From Tretioscincus oriximinensis (taxonomy: Eukaryota; Chordata; Lepidosauria; Squamata; Gymnophthalmidae): a stretch of 64,000 bases of DNA. A program made the translations under genes and the position numbers. The DNA is taken from assembly GCA_022410635.1 (NCBI GenBank), contig JAJVDF010000165.1, forward strand, positions 2,108,888 to 2,172,887, written 5' to 3'. The notes under the pieces are model-generated. The model did no database searches. It saw only the letters and a list, made by a program, of their open reading frames with translations, and was not told where the DNA came from. This document shows, piece after piece, positions 45,677-57,115 of this stretch. Position 1 is the stretch's first letter. Every line of letters begins with the position of its first letter.

Positions 45677-46118
45677 GGCCCCCTCTACATGATGTATTAA
45701 AAACCACAATGGCATCAAGTTCTAAAATAATCCAGCTGCAGGCCATACATACATATCCTCATCCTTTCACAGAAAAACCATTGGAAAACCTTTAAATCCC
45801 CCTGTAACAGGCAAGATGACAAACGAGGAAGTAAATACTGAGCATGCTCAGTACACAGTTCTGCACTATCTTGCGTTAGCATCTTCTCATGGTATCCTGG
45901 TAATCCCATTAAGGAAGGTAATCCCAGAGGAAGGCTTCTCACCCCCACGGCTGAAGGCATAGCCAATTCAGAAAATATATGCAAAGGGGCAAAAGATCTT
46001 TTTTCCTGGTATATTGCAAAAACTTCCAGGTTCTTTGTGAAAACTCCATCAACACGTGGAGTGGAGGCATCATGACGATACTACCAATACAGAAGGAAAA
46101 CCTCGTGTGCCTGCAGCT
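45677..46118. repeat. Dispersed repeat family Z, copy 1
   Basis: Shares in the same order with 60467-60825: 'ggccccctctacatgatg', 'gaagtaaatactgag', 'cttctcatggtatcctggta', 'aaaactccatcaacacgtgg' and 'ggaaaacctcgtg'. Its right end, read inverted, resembles 59475 ('ggctgcaagtacacgaggg'). Likely a non-autonomous DNA transposon of about 440 bp. Confidence 0.6.
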
Positions 46119-46409
46119 GACATCTAGTTTCTCAGACTTTGACGCTGCAGAATAAAATTCCATGGCTTTGAAATTTTTGCCCAGCAATATAGCAACACAC
46201 AGGAAATGAACTCAAAAGGTAGCCATTTTCTCTCTGGCACTAATTCAACCATTCAAAAATCAACACCGGTAATTTATCTCTCCTATTTTACTTCAAGATA
46301 GTAAAGGCAGAAGTACAAGAGCTTGAAATTTGCTCTGTGACTGGTGGACTCAGTCACTGAAGAAAAATCTCTCCAATCAGACATACAATTCCCAACATTT
46401 GAATGCAGC
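46119..46409. other. Intergenic spacer
   Basis: Ends with the left target duplication AATGCAGC (46402-46409) of the hAT element that follows. Confidence 0.5.
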
Positions 46410-46712
46410 CAGCGGCGGCTGGTGCAGTTTGGGGTTGGGGAGAGGCACAGGTTTCTCCATTCTCAGCAAAATTAGTAAAGTGGCTGAGAGGAGGCACATT
46501 CAAGCACTTACCGGTTGAATGTCATTACAAAATGGCACCTTTAGGCAGCCCTCCTATTGGTTCTGGAATTGGCGACCCCTTTTGTCAATTAAAAAAGCTG
46601 CTTGAAGCTATTTGATTTGTTGGCCAACTCCTCTATGAAAGGAAATTTTATCATGGATTTTAATCTCTGAGTGTTCGCTGAACCCCATGAACCCAGAGGC
46701 CAGCCGCCACTG
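46410..46712. mobile_element. hAT-type MITE, copy 2
   Basis: A 303-bp element with left end CAGCGGCGGCTGGTGCAG and right end CAGCCGCCACTG, inverted copies of CAGYGGCGGCTGG. It is flanked by AATGCAGC (46402-46409) and AATGTAGC (46713-46720), an 8-bp duplication with one change. The interior is collinear with 20418-20755. No coding capacity. Confidence 0.93.
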
Positions 46713-46720
46713 AATGTAGC

Positions 46721-48099
46721 CTAAATCACCAGACGGTTCTTCATTAAAGCAGGCAAGAATATTAATTTTTGTGAGGTTCATTATGCTTTAAGAGAACATA
46801 AGAAGCTGCCCTAAATCAAATAGGGTCTTTGGTTTAGCTGAGTGTTCTCAAAGTTCAGGAATCATTGATATTGTCATTTTATTTGACATTTGTACTTTTT
46901 TTTTNAAAAATAATTTTAATTTTAAAAATTTCAATTCTTTGCTCCAGCCTAAATCTTTTGGATTGCACAGTTGTCTTTATACTGTAAATTTTCTGTTGTA
47001 TTAATAAAGTTGAAATGATAAAGGAAAGAGCCTGTCTTTGCATGACTTTTCCACTCTCAGAGAATATAAATACGACCAAAAATATCCTATGCAGATGTTG
47101 TTTTATATTCCTTGCATAGTTGGGGAAAGTGACAGATTCAAGAAGAGACACTTCTGATCAATGGGATGACTGTAGAATTTTGGGGAACAGAGTTAATTTG
47201 TTCAGTCTAAGGTGGCCCTCCCAAAATAGCTTTACATCTTAAAACAATTTTTCCCTTCCCTAATGAATTTTTTTTCTTTATTTATGGACAAGTATATTTT
47301 CCCTTTGTGTAAAGGGAGCGTTTAAACCTAGACAAAATTACTACAGGGCTTTTTTGAGCTTTTCATTTGTACCCTCTGTTTTCATCTTTATTACTCAAAG
47401 TATTTAATACAAAAAATGAAAACGATTGAAGATGCTTTACAGACTTTATATATTTAATGGAGATATGAATATTCTATTTTTTCAGCCAGAGCCAATCTAA
47501 ATAAATTTCCATTTTGTTTGTGATTCTTGGGGTGTCTTTAAACAGAGCAGCTGTTGAGTTAGGGCAATTTGTATTGAATGTGATATTTATGGATGTTAAT
47601 TTTTTTTAATTTTTTTTTGTAATATTTTAAATATTACAAATTATGTAATATTTATGTGGGAGGGGAAATGTAGCCATTTTTTCCTCTCCTGTATCAAAAT
47701 CACGTTCAATTCTAACAACAGAGAAGCANTCCTCTCCTCCACCCATTATGATCTCAATTATTGTATAACACACAGCAATCCTGATGTTCATAGGTTATCA
47801 CAAAGTCCTTTTCAGAACCATATTCCACCCTAGAGGGACATATTTGTACAATGATAATTGGATTCTAGTTCTACTGCAAACCTCTTTGAAGAAAACCGCA
47901 GCAGAAAAGCTATCACATGTCTATGGTCTATGTTACTGTAGACCTCTATTTTAGGACTTATCCCAAAATAAAGGTTAGTATGTAAAGAACTTCAATGCAG
48001 ATTTGATTTACTTAAATATCCCAGAAGATCATTGTCAATAGCATCTCATTCCATAACTATTGCTTTAGCATTTTGAATTTATCCTTAAACATTACAACT
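46721..48099. other. Intergenic, unassigned
   Basis: A scrap of CR1-like tail ('agaacataagaagctgcc', about 46794) is present. 47260-47600 is non-repetitive AT-rich sequence of balanced complexity that could be a conserved non-coding element. Ns at 46905 and 47729. Confidence 0.4.
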
Positions 48100-48440
48100 C
48101 AGGGTACATCCCCACTCATGGTTTTTAGTGAGTTGGGAGCAATATCACTTTCAATCCACTCCTAGAGGTCTCATTTGTTCAGTGATCCACGCACTAAAAA
48201 GCCCAGTTTTTGCCTGAATTTGCAGCCACTGCAGTTTGTGCGATTCCATGAACATTTCTAAAATGTGAAAAAAGGCTTTGTGGGGCCACTTCAATAATGC
48301 AAACATGTCAAATCTCATGAGAGTTCGAGGCTATGTGTAAAGATTCGTTGGCTCTCATCTCACAGAGAATGGCGAGAATTGTAGTAAAGCAAGTGCAGGA
48401 ATGCCTTATGGGGCTTGTCTTTTGACGAAAATGATAAGCA
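48100..48440. repeat. Copy of dispersed repeat family Y
   Basis: Best-spread copy: 'gtacatccccactcatggtt' at the left, 'gtgatccacgcactaaaaag', 'gttcgaggctatgtgtaaag', 'ttggctctcatctcacagag' and 'gcaggaatgccttatggggc'. Non-coding. Confidence 0.6.
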
Positions 48441-49349
48441 ATGTATCAGGGCAGTGTGGAAACGTGAAGCTAATTATGGTGTGATCATGATCATGTTTTT
48501 CAGACTTTAAAATAAATAGCGAGGCAAAACATGGTGGGGAAGGAATCTAAGATTACAGTCAATGATCTATCATACATAATCTTGTAAGTTTTATAAATGC
48601 CAAAGTATTGTTAGAATTGATTCTGAGAATGAAATATTAGAATTGTGTGAATCTTTAGCTGTGATAAAAATGAAATTGAGTAACTGAATATATTAGTAGG
48701 TCTTTTCAGGTCATTGTGACTGAGCTTAATTACGTACAAAAACATTCTTAAGTTAGGATTTGAGTACTTTTCTTCCTGTCTGTCATGACTGTGCTCTTTT
48801 ATAGCACAAAAGAGCTTTTAAAAGATTCCCTGAAATGATCTTTACAACCTGATAATGGACTATAAACTTTGTTTTATTCTTCATTTAGCTTTTCATCCAA
48901 CTATTTTCCATCAGATAATGTGAAAATATGATAACATTATAAGGAAATTGTGGGATTTTTTTGTTTTAATAGGATCTAAAATTTGTTATTTGTATATACT
49001 AATATCTTTAGGTGAAGTAGATTAGAGAAATTAGATATGGTGGGTTTTGCAGCTTTCAGGAGTAGAGCAAGTTTGCACGTTCCCTAATCACAGCTGAACA
49101 AATGTCAAACTTTTGTTTGTCAAACATTTCAGCCTTTCAACAAAAGACATCAGTTTGCCAAGGTTGGAAAAAAAGTGGCTTAATATGGTTGGGGATAAAT
49201 AATATCCTAATAAAAAACTGATTTGTCCTGCCTCCTTGTGGTCAATTACACAGTGAATCAAACCTCTAAAAATGATTGTGGGATTCACTTGTGTCCACCT
49301 ACCAGTGAGAAAATAGTAAGAGTATCAGGAAGGCAATGTTGAACATGTG
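48441..49349. other. Intergenic, unassigned
   Basis: AT-rich; nothing supported. Confidence 0.5.
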
Positions 49350-49410
49350 AGACAGCCGACTGACAATATAACAAAAATGTTGTTATTGTTGTTATTATTA
49401 CTAGGGGTAT

Positions 49411-49444
<34 letters not shown>

Positions 49445-49935
49445 GAACTGGGTTCTTATACACTGCTTTTCTCACCTTTCAAAGGGACTGAAAGCAGCTT
49501 ACAAGGGTATTTTGCGTGAAGGCTCACATTCTATCTTCCCAACCAGGCTGTTGTGGTTCCTCCACTTTTCTCACCTTTCAAAGGGAAAAAGAAAGAGAAA
49601 GAGAGAAAGAAAGAGGGGAAGAGGGAAAGAAGGAAGAAAGGAAAAAGAGGAACGACTGGATTTTTATACACTGGTTTTATCATCCAAAAGGACTCAAAGT
49701 GGCTTACAAGGTTATTTTTCATTTGAATGCTTACATTCTATCTTCCCCATTATGCTGTGGTGGTTCCCATATATCAAATCACAGTCTGTTGCAGTTCTTG
49801 CTTTAGAATAGTTGGCTAGAGCTGCAGGCTAGTAGAAGATGCTCGCCCCTCTCCAGGTCCAACACAAGGCCTCAAAACCTGATCTCTCAGATGAAAGACT
49901 GGCACTTAACTGACTGAGCTATTCATGCCTAAAGC
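49350..49935 (-). mobile_element. tRNA-Lys-like SINE, minus strand, with internal duplication
   Basis: Reading the minus strand from 49935, 'ggcatgaatagctcagtcag' and 'ttaagtgccagtctttcatc' followed by 'tgagagatcaggttttgagg' follow the layout of tRNA-Lys (AGCTCAGTC..TAGAG.., CAGNCTTTNATCTGAG). The body contains two tandem related segments (+ strand 49449-49545 and 49660-49750: 'ttatacactg', 'cttacaagg', 'ttctatcttccc') separated by a purine-rich tract. The 3' tail is (GTT)n on the minus strand (49407-49444). Confidence 0.72.
49407..49444. repeat. (CAA)n microsatellite
   Basis: Uninterrupted acaacaacaacaa repeats forming the tail of the minus-strand SINE. Confidence 0.92.
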
Positions 49936-51387
49936 AGCTCATTTCTGCCACTGAGGTGCACATATCAAGTAAACCAGAACAGCTGCTCATTGCTGTCTGC
50001 ACACTTGAAGCTAAGTTGATCTGCCAGTGAGGAATGCCTGGTGAGGAATGCTTTTAAGTGGTCTCCATAGGGATTGGCTGTACTGCCCACTTCTTACAAG
50101 GACCTACTCCAAACCACATCAATAGGGACATTACTTTCTCTGAGAAGCATAGTCCACACTAGCAGCCCCCATACAGAAAGAACCTGAACTACTGTGCTGG
50201 TGGAACAATAGCTTTTTGAAGAAGTCCACAAACAAATTATTTCAAACAGTGTGTGGAAGAGTTCACTGGTAAAAATTTCATATGTGATGGTTATACTGCC
50301 CAGTGAGTCCAGTTATGCAAAATAGCCTTCAGATAATCAGCTCATATTAGTTTCTGTGATGCATCTATATATTAGTTTTTATAATGCACTCCATCTTTAC
50401 ATGCTTATGTACTGTCCAATAATGTGTATTCCTAATACATCAGTATATGTGTGTTTGATTTAGTATGCTTATGACAAAAAAGACTGACATTTTCCAATAC
50501 CTTGTGGTATTTTTCTAGCCTTTGATGGCCACCTTTGACATGAATGTGAGAGCCCCTTAGTTGGGCATTTCCAGGGTTCTAGTGAGATGCCAAAAAATGG
50601 CCTCCTGGTGATGCAAAGTGCTCATAGTGTAGTAAGATGTAAGACATGTAAGTGGCCTCCAAATTAGTCAATTCTACTATGAGACCTTCATTGCCACTAT
50701 ACAGAGGGCTTGAAGCAGCCTCAGTTGACTGGATCTGACTGAAAAACCTGAATATCCTAACAATGTTAGGTGAACATTTTTGTTTCATACAAACTCCATT
50801 GAACCAGACTATTTACGCAAACAATTTTTTATTCAAATATGCAAAAAAGATGAGTGATTCAGACATGGTGCAACCTAAGTGGCTGTCTGGGAATGCTAAA
50901 GGAATTTGGATTTATGATTATTGCAAAATGATAAAACCAGAAGTTTCTTTAAGGCAATTAATACACATTCTGGCTTGGAAACCAAAGCCAAAATCCCTCA
51001 ACTGGGAGTACAAAGATGTAACAATAACAATTTGCTTATAAAGTTGCTCTTCATATTCAGTATCCTCCTTTATCTTTTCCTAAGAAGATTTTAGCATTCT
51101 GTAAAATATTTCAGAAGCTGGTCTGTAAGCCATGGCAATAGATCAGTGATGCAGCTGTTTTACAGATGAAAAATCAAGGAAATGTTTTCCCATTTCTCCA
51201 GTGCACAAATTCTGCTAAAAATCAGAAGACTGTGAGGACTTGGAGGGCATAAGATGCATCATTATCTAGCCCACAAATAAATAGTGTAATGGGGCAAGTG
51301 GACTGAGAAGTGTATTGGTCAGAATGCTGTAAGGACATCAAAGGAATTTCAACATTAAACCATTATGAGTCTTCTAAGCTCAAAACA
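49936..51387. other. Intergenic, unassigned
   Basis: Nothing supported; the short frames at 50579-51041 overlap on both strands. Confidence 0.5.
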
Positions 51388-51545
51388 GAGGCCCATTCTG
51401 CATTTTGGGATTCATCTCAAAACAGAAGAGCCTGTCATGTATATGCTAGTACAGATTATGGCAGGTCCTATAGTCTGCACTAGCATACAAATGAAAAGGT
51501 CCTATTTTGAGATACATTCCAGAATAAGGACTAGTATGGAAAAGG
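51388..51545. mobile_element. Decayed palindromic MITE copy
   Basis: 'catgtatatgctagtacaga', 'ttatggcaggtcctatag', 'tctgcactagcatacaaatg' and 'attccagaataaggac' align with 42114-42293 and fold on themselves around 51475. Confidence 0.7.
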
Positions 51546-52589
51546 CTAGAGATTTACTCTTATTTTCACTGAAAATTACTGTGATGGGGTAAAGTAATAG
51601 TGGAATCTATTGTCTTGATAATATGGTTTGTCAAATTTTGGAATTCTCTGGGTTATTTTAGAATTTGGGGTACCTATGATAAGCTCTATCTTTCAGTTGC
51701 CAGTATTTTTTAGCAATTGAGAAAATGTTTTCTAGCCATTATCAATAATTATCAATATGTTGACTAACTTTGAGGGATCATCTGAAAGTAGGGCTCCTTT
51801 TTACTCATGGATAGGACCAAGAGTTTGGTCATATCTACAAAGAGAAGAACAGGTGGCACTTGAGCAACAAGAGGGTTAAAATAATCTGACAACACTTTCT
51901 TTCCATGACTCCTTTTAAATTAAGAAAGGAAAGTTGTGGAGAAATTGTAAGATTTAGAATGATATAATATGATTTACATTTGAACAATTTCCCACTCCCC
52001 TGCCTGTGTTGAAGGGAAGGACACAATCTTCCAGATAGTTCTGGCACAGTACATATTGCATTTGACTTTGTCCCTTTACACACGGGTCGATGGAGATATT
52101 TAAGAAGATTCTGCACTTCCTGAAAAAAGTGAATTGGCAACAGATTCAAGTGAAGGAATCTTATCCTGCATTAGATTTTCCCAATCATCAGACATTTTGT
52201 TCCAATTATAAAGCTGATCGTTGTTCACCATCCAAGTTGCAGATTGTATACACTGCTCTGAGACTAATTTAACATGTCTCAGGCAGCTGCACAATAGTCT
52301 ACATTTTGTTCAAAGTCAGGAGTACACAAATTAAACTGAAATCTATCAGAAAGTTTTCATACATCGGTAATAAAAAACATGAAATAGAGGGATGTAAGGA
52401 AGAATGAGATATGCGTGACATTTTAAGAAAGATTTCTCTTCATATGGCATCTATTCTATACTAATGTTGACAACTGAATTACAGATTGAACTTTAAAGGA
52501 TTGATAAAATCCAGGAGGCACTGGAATTTCAGAGTAATTGGTGTTTTAAGTTGCAGGTGTAACCTGTTACATTACTAAGTAGAAGAATC
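51546..52589. other. Intergenic, unassigned
   Basis: Nothing supported. Confidence 0.5.
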
Positions 52590-52860
52590 TTCGGATGCTT
52601 CTATACTTGAAGGATTTTTACTAAAATGGTACTTACGGTACATCGTGCTGAATTTGCCCCACAAATGTTTAGTGATCCACTCACTAAAAAGTCCCATGGT
52701 CTCCGATTTTCCAGCCTCACCTGTTTGTGAGATTTCTTATTGGATTTCTCTACAATCCAATAAATAAGGGAGTGATGACTTCCTTAATGTGAACAAGCTA
52801 AATACTGTGAGGAAATCTGGGGAAACAAGAAACAGTGCAGAATATTGAAGGTAGGTCAGG
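52590..52860. repeat. Copy of dispersed repeat family Y
   Basis: 'gtttagtgatccactcacta' and 'gggagtgatgacttccttaa' match the order of motifs at 31290 and 48100. A small palindrome ('tattggatttctctacaatc', 'caata') lies inside. Confidence 0.5.
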
Positions 52861-53019
52861 CAAAATTGCAAATGTTTTCCCCAGAATTTAAAAGAGAAAA
52901 TTGAAACATCTAGTGGATATGCTTCCTAAGTCTGGACCCTTGATCTTTTCTAGACCTTTTTTGTCCATATATTGGGAACATATTCTATCTGTTGGAATCA
53001 CAAACTCATTTCCTACATT

Positions 53020-53180
53020 CTTAGACCCTATCGCACTGAGTCACAATTCGGGATGTATCTTGGAACAAAGAGCTCTCTTTCGGGGCCTGCCATAGTTCAT
53101 AGTCTGCATTCTCATGTTGATAGAAAGCCTTTATTCCAAAATATATCCCAGAAAAAGGCTCAGTGCAGATAAAACCTTAG
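53020..53180. mobile_element. Decayed palindromic MITE copy
   Basis: 'cgcactgagtcacaattcgg', 'ggggcctgccatagttcata', 'gtctgcattctcatg', 'atatcccagaaaaaggctca' and 'gtgcag' align in order with 42114-42293. Confidence 0.6.
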
Positions 53181-54649
53181 ATACATAATTCCCAGCATCT
53201 TGATATGTCTACAAAAAGAGGTAGCCACATTGTCACCTATGCTGGTATCCCCATCATCCATGATTTATCCAAACCATTATTTAAAGCCTGTTTATACATT
53301 TTTAAAGATTTTTGTGCCAAAACTCCACATTACAAAATCTGATAAAGAGCAAAATTCAGTGCATTTTTGTGTATGATTATGTCCTTAAACATCCATAAGT
53401 CTAGAGGGTGTGAATTATAACAAAGTGCTTAGAAATAAATTTCTTTTTCATCTCTGCTAACCTGGAATGTAAAATCCTTTTGCTCAGAAAATAGAAATCA
53501 TTCCACACACAACATACCATGAACTCCTTATCTGTCCAGACCTCAGGGAACAATCCAAGAAACATTTTGTCTTCTTCTTCCTTGCCAGTCAAGAGTGTTG
53601 GGAAGAAAGAGAAGACAGATGGAAAGCATTGGAAGTGAAAGAACTAAATCCCATTTTCAACCATGTCAAAATTCATTTTTTGCATTTCTTTCCAGTGCTT
53701 GGTATGCTTTAATTAGCTCTCTTTGCCATTGCCACAATACCTTGGAATATTTCCATTTCCACATTTATCAGCCCCTCAAGTTCAGCTCTTTTGATGCAGA
53801 TGTATTTGTATGTGCCTTATCTGAACTGGGCATATTTTCCTCTCTTTCTCTTTTATTAACATTTTGGAACAGATTGTATTTGTTTATTACTTTAAAATAT
53901 ATTGACATGGAAGGAGAAGTTTATAAAAATAAAACTTAACCAAACACAGATGTTATAGAAAATAATCCAGTATTGTCTCTACCTCAAAACTGAAAGCAGT
54001 TCAATTCTGAACTGTAATTTGCAGTCATAATGTATTTTCTCCCATTATGTCTTGCTTCTTAATGGTTAAGTTATCCAAAAGTAGTAGAAATTATCTTGGG
54101 AATGCACCTGCTCTCCAAGAAAATCAGATGAAGTTAAAATCTAAAGAAGTTCCTAATGTTCATAATGAACTACTTTAGCATATGAGTTTGGAGCTCATGT
54201 AGCCTGACAACATTACAACTCAAGTATGATTTTATTTAGAAGTTCTTTTTTGTCTGTTTATACACAGCCTTGGTAATTGATTTAAGGAATTCTCTAGCAC
54301 ACATTGTCTGAATGGAATTAATGGTAATCTGGATCAGAACTGTATTAAGGGTTTTCTAGTAGTAGATCACCGTACTACATCAGTACCAATATTATCTGTT
54401 CCAGAATAAGGAGTGATACATCAACACGGAGACTGCATGAGAACAGATGTACTTGCTGTGGATATGTGTCGAATCTATATTATAACATGGGAAATCTAGA
54501 TTTTAATGATGACCAATCCGCTTAAAATAGATGCAGGCTGTTACAGCTAATCCGGATGAAACAAATCCAGATTTACCCTTAAAATTCATATGCAATATTT
54601 ACTGACACCAGTTTCTTCAAATGTAATGATTCTGTCTGGGTCTCTGACA
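53181..54649. other. Intergenic; possible conserved non-coding stretch
   Basis: 53600-53940 is complex non-repetitive sequence with a 114-codon frame that has no recognised motif. It may be a conserved element, but only alignment could show this. Confidence 0.35.
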
Positions 54650-55153
54650 TCTGGTATAAGAGGACAGACTTTGTCCTGGATTGGAAACTGGCTAAAAGAT
54701 AGGAAACAGAGGGTAGTATTAAATGGACAGTTCTCTGAGTGGAAAGAGGTAAGAAGTGGGGTACCCCAGGGATCTGTACTGGGACCCTTGCTTTTCAATA
54801 TATTTATAAATGATCTGGATGCCGAGGTAAATAGTGAAGTAGCCAAGTTTGCTGACGACACTAAACTGTTCAGGGTAGTGAAAACTGAAAATGATTGTAA
54901 GGCACTCCAGAGTGATTTATTGAAATTGGGTGAGTGGGCATCAAAGTGGCAAATGCACTTCAACTTAAGCAAGTGCAAGGTCATGCATATTGGGGCAAAG
55001 AACCCAAAATACTCCTACCACCTGATGGGAACCAAGCTTTCTGTGACCGAGCAAGAAAAGGATCTTGGGGTGTTAGTGGACAATTCAATGAAAATGTCAA
55101 CCCAGTGTGCAGCAGCAGCAAAAAAAGGCAAATTCCATGTTGGGGATAATTAG
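54590..55153 (+). pseudogene. CR1 ORF2 fragment with intact FADD motif
   Basis: 187-codon frame. The first ~20 residues come from flanking DNA; CR1 homology begins at IRGQTLSW. It contains the RT palm motifs SGVPQGSVLGPLLFNIF and AKFADDTKLFRVVKTENDC. The end (KKGKFHVGDN) is out of frame. Confidence 0.85.
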
Positions 55154-55495
55154 GAAAGGAATCGAAAACAAGTCAGCAAATGTTGTTTTGCCTCTTTATA
55201 AATCTGTGGATGTCTTGATACTGCCTGAATTGCCATTTGCAGGATGTCAAGAACAGGTGAAGATTTTGCCTTCTTCTTTTCAGACTTCCCAGACCCCCTT
55301 TGGCTGAAAAACTGCTGTCCCTTCCCTATTTTTTAGATGTGGCTTTTTTTAACATGTTAATTGTGTTTTTATTGTTAACCGCCCTGAGACCTTCGGGTAT
55401 AGGGAAGTATAAAATGTAAATAAATAAATAAATGTGACACAGAATGCTGGCCCGATTCACCAGGGCTCCTCTTATGTTCTTATGTTCACATATAT
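54650..55495 (+). mobile_element. CR1 LINE, 5'-truncated and internally deleted
   Basis: Starts inside the RT (IRGQTLSWIGNWLKDRKQRV) and keeps SGVPQGSVLGPLLFNIFIND, FADDTKL and LGEWASKWQMHFNLSKCKVM. A one-base insertion in the AAAKKG run shifts the frame near 55130. At about 55208 it jumps from 'tataaatctgtgga' straight into the 3' UTR ('tgtcttgatactgcctg'), losing several hundred bp. A LINE tail (55292-55434) is inserted before the CR1 terminus 'ctcttatgttcttatgttc'. Confidence 0.9.
55292..55434 (+). mobile_element. L2-like LINE/SINE tail nested in CR1
   Basis: 'gtttttattgttaaccgccc', 'tgagaccttcgggtataggg' and (AAAT)n end. It interrupts the CR1 3' UTR between 'agacttcccag' and 'tgtgacacagaatgctgg', so it inserted after that CR1. 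Confidence 0.82.
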
Positions 55496-56797
55496 GAAAA
55501 AGTAGTTCCAGAGCAACTTAGTGGCAATGTGGAAAAAGGAGTGTAAATAGAGGTAAAATCCTAACCCTGCAAGAGAAGAAAGATAGGAAAGAAAGCAGGA
55601 GGAAACAATGAAGCTTGAAAAAAAATTCATATAATGTAATTCTTAAATTTCCATCTCTCTCTGGAAACACTGTCTTATTCATAATTTTTACTAATTAAAA
55701 AAGTTGCAAGCGTTAAATCCCATTACTACAGAGGAGTTCTTCAAGCTCTTGGGTAATCTTAATGCTTCTTTTCAGCACTGTGTCTCTGTGTGGACAGGAT
55801 GTAAAATCTGAGTTAAAAAGAGACTCAAAAGCAGCATCCACGCACTACAACATAAAATGCACATTAAAAGGCAGAGAATGCCTTTTCATCAGCTTTTAAT
55901 GTGAATAAGAGATGGGATGGGAGCAGCAAGTACCAAGCACTATCATCTCCAAGCTGCTTTTGAGCTGCTTTTTTCATGTCACATCTGTTATAATGCTTTT
56001 TTAGCTACACCAATAAGGTTTAATTGAACTGGACAGACATATAATGATCTTGATGGTTTTATTTTAACCCTGATGACCCTCAATGTGGGTTTCACTATTT
56101 TCAGCAATATCAGTCACTGACTTGACATTGTTATAAATCTATCTATGACAACACCTAGACGTCTGATTCATCCATATAATCTCAGATCAAATTGTTTTTA
56201 AGGTTTTTAGTTTGTCTTCCACTTGCGCATCACTTTGCACTTGTCCATGCATGTTAAGAAAATACTGTATAGTAAAATGGAATATGGAAACCTAATCAAA
56301 TTCAGAAATGCTGGATCGTGTGGGAGTGACATGTGTGCCAAAACACCTGGTGAATCTATTTAAATGATTCATGTGTGGGATATAAATATCTCTATACATG
56401 TAGAAAAGACACTTGGAGACAATCAAAGGAAGTATTTATTACAATTTATGGAAGATCAGCACAAATGTGCACACCAAAAACATGCTGGTTTGTTCCAAAG
56501 AGATCGACGCAACAAAAAGGGGGAAAAGCACATAGCAAAGTAAAATGCGAACAGTAAAAATGAGATAGATGATCTTTTTATTAGTAAGAAAGTAAAAATG
56601 AAAAACCATTTTATTATAGTTACACTAATAGTGTACTGCACAATATTTTCTGATAGGTATTTTCTTTGCTAACCTTTTGGGTAAAAAGACTGCGCACATC
56701 ATTATCAGCTATTGCCTAAGCCCTGCGCAGTATAACACTGATTTATATGGCCCCCAAACAGTTTGAGCCCCAAATATTTGAAAAAAAAAAAAATCTT
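55496..56797. other. Intergenic, unassigned
   Basis: A partly palindromic stretch at about 55840-55980 ('gactcaaaagcagcatcc' versus 'aagctgcttttgagctgc') may be an old MITE. Nothing else supported. Confidence 0.45.
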
Positions 56798-57115
56798 CCC
56801 TGGTCCATCTTCTGATGAGGCTCTCCTGATGGTCCCACCTCCTTCACTAGGGGTGTGGATAATTGGGAGTGCCTTCTGTGTGATACCCCCAGATTGTAGA
56901 ATGGTCTCTCTTCTGAGGTATGTCAGGCACCTTCATTGTTCGTCTTCAGGCATTTTTTGAAGCTGCATGTGTTCATCCTTGCTTTTGGCTGAGCCTAAAA
57001 CTCACCTTGAAGACACTATTTTGAAACTATTTTAACAGTGTTTATGGTCTTTTATTGTCATCCACCATGAGACCTCTTGGTAGGAGGTGGAATATAAATG
57101 TAAATAAATAAATGT
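56798..57115 (+). mobile_element. L2-like LINE 3' end
   Basis: A decayed C-terminal ORF2 region ('tgatgaggctctcctgatgg', 'agaatggtctctcttctgag') runs into 'tttattgtcatccaccatga', 'gacctcttggtaggagg' and an (AAAT)n tail. It is one of the few copies here that joins coding-end sequence to the tail shared with the SINE at 12321. Confidence 0.65.

Noticed and set aside
49407..49444. Regularly spaced short repeats that might suggest a CRISPR array.
   Set aside because: A trinucleotide microsatellite in vertebrate DNA; no spacers exist.
49347..49811. 154-codon frame with poly-Asn and Lys/Arg/Glu-rich parts.
   Set aside because: Comes from the (CAA)n tail and purine tract of a minus-strand SINE.
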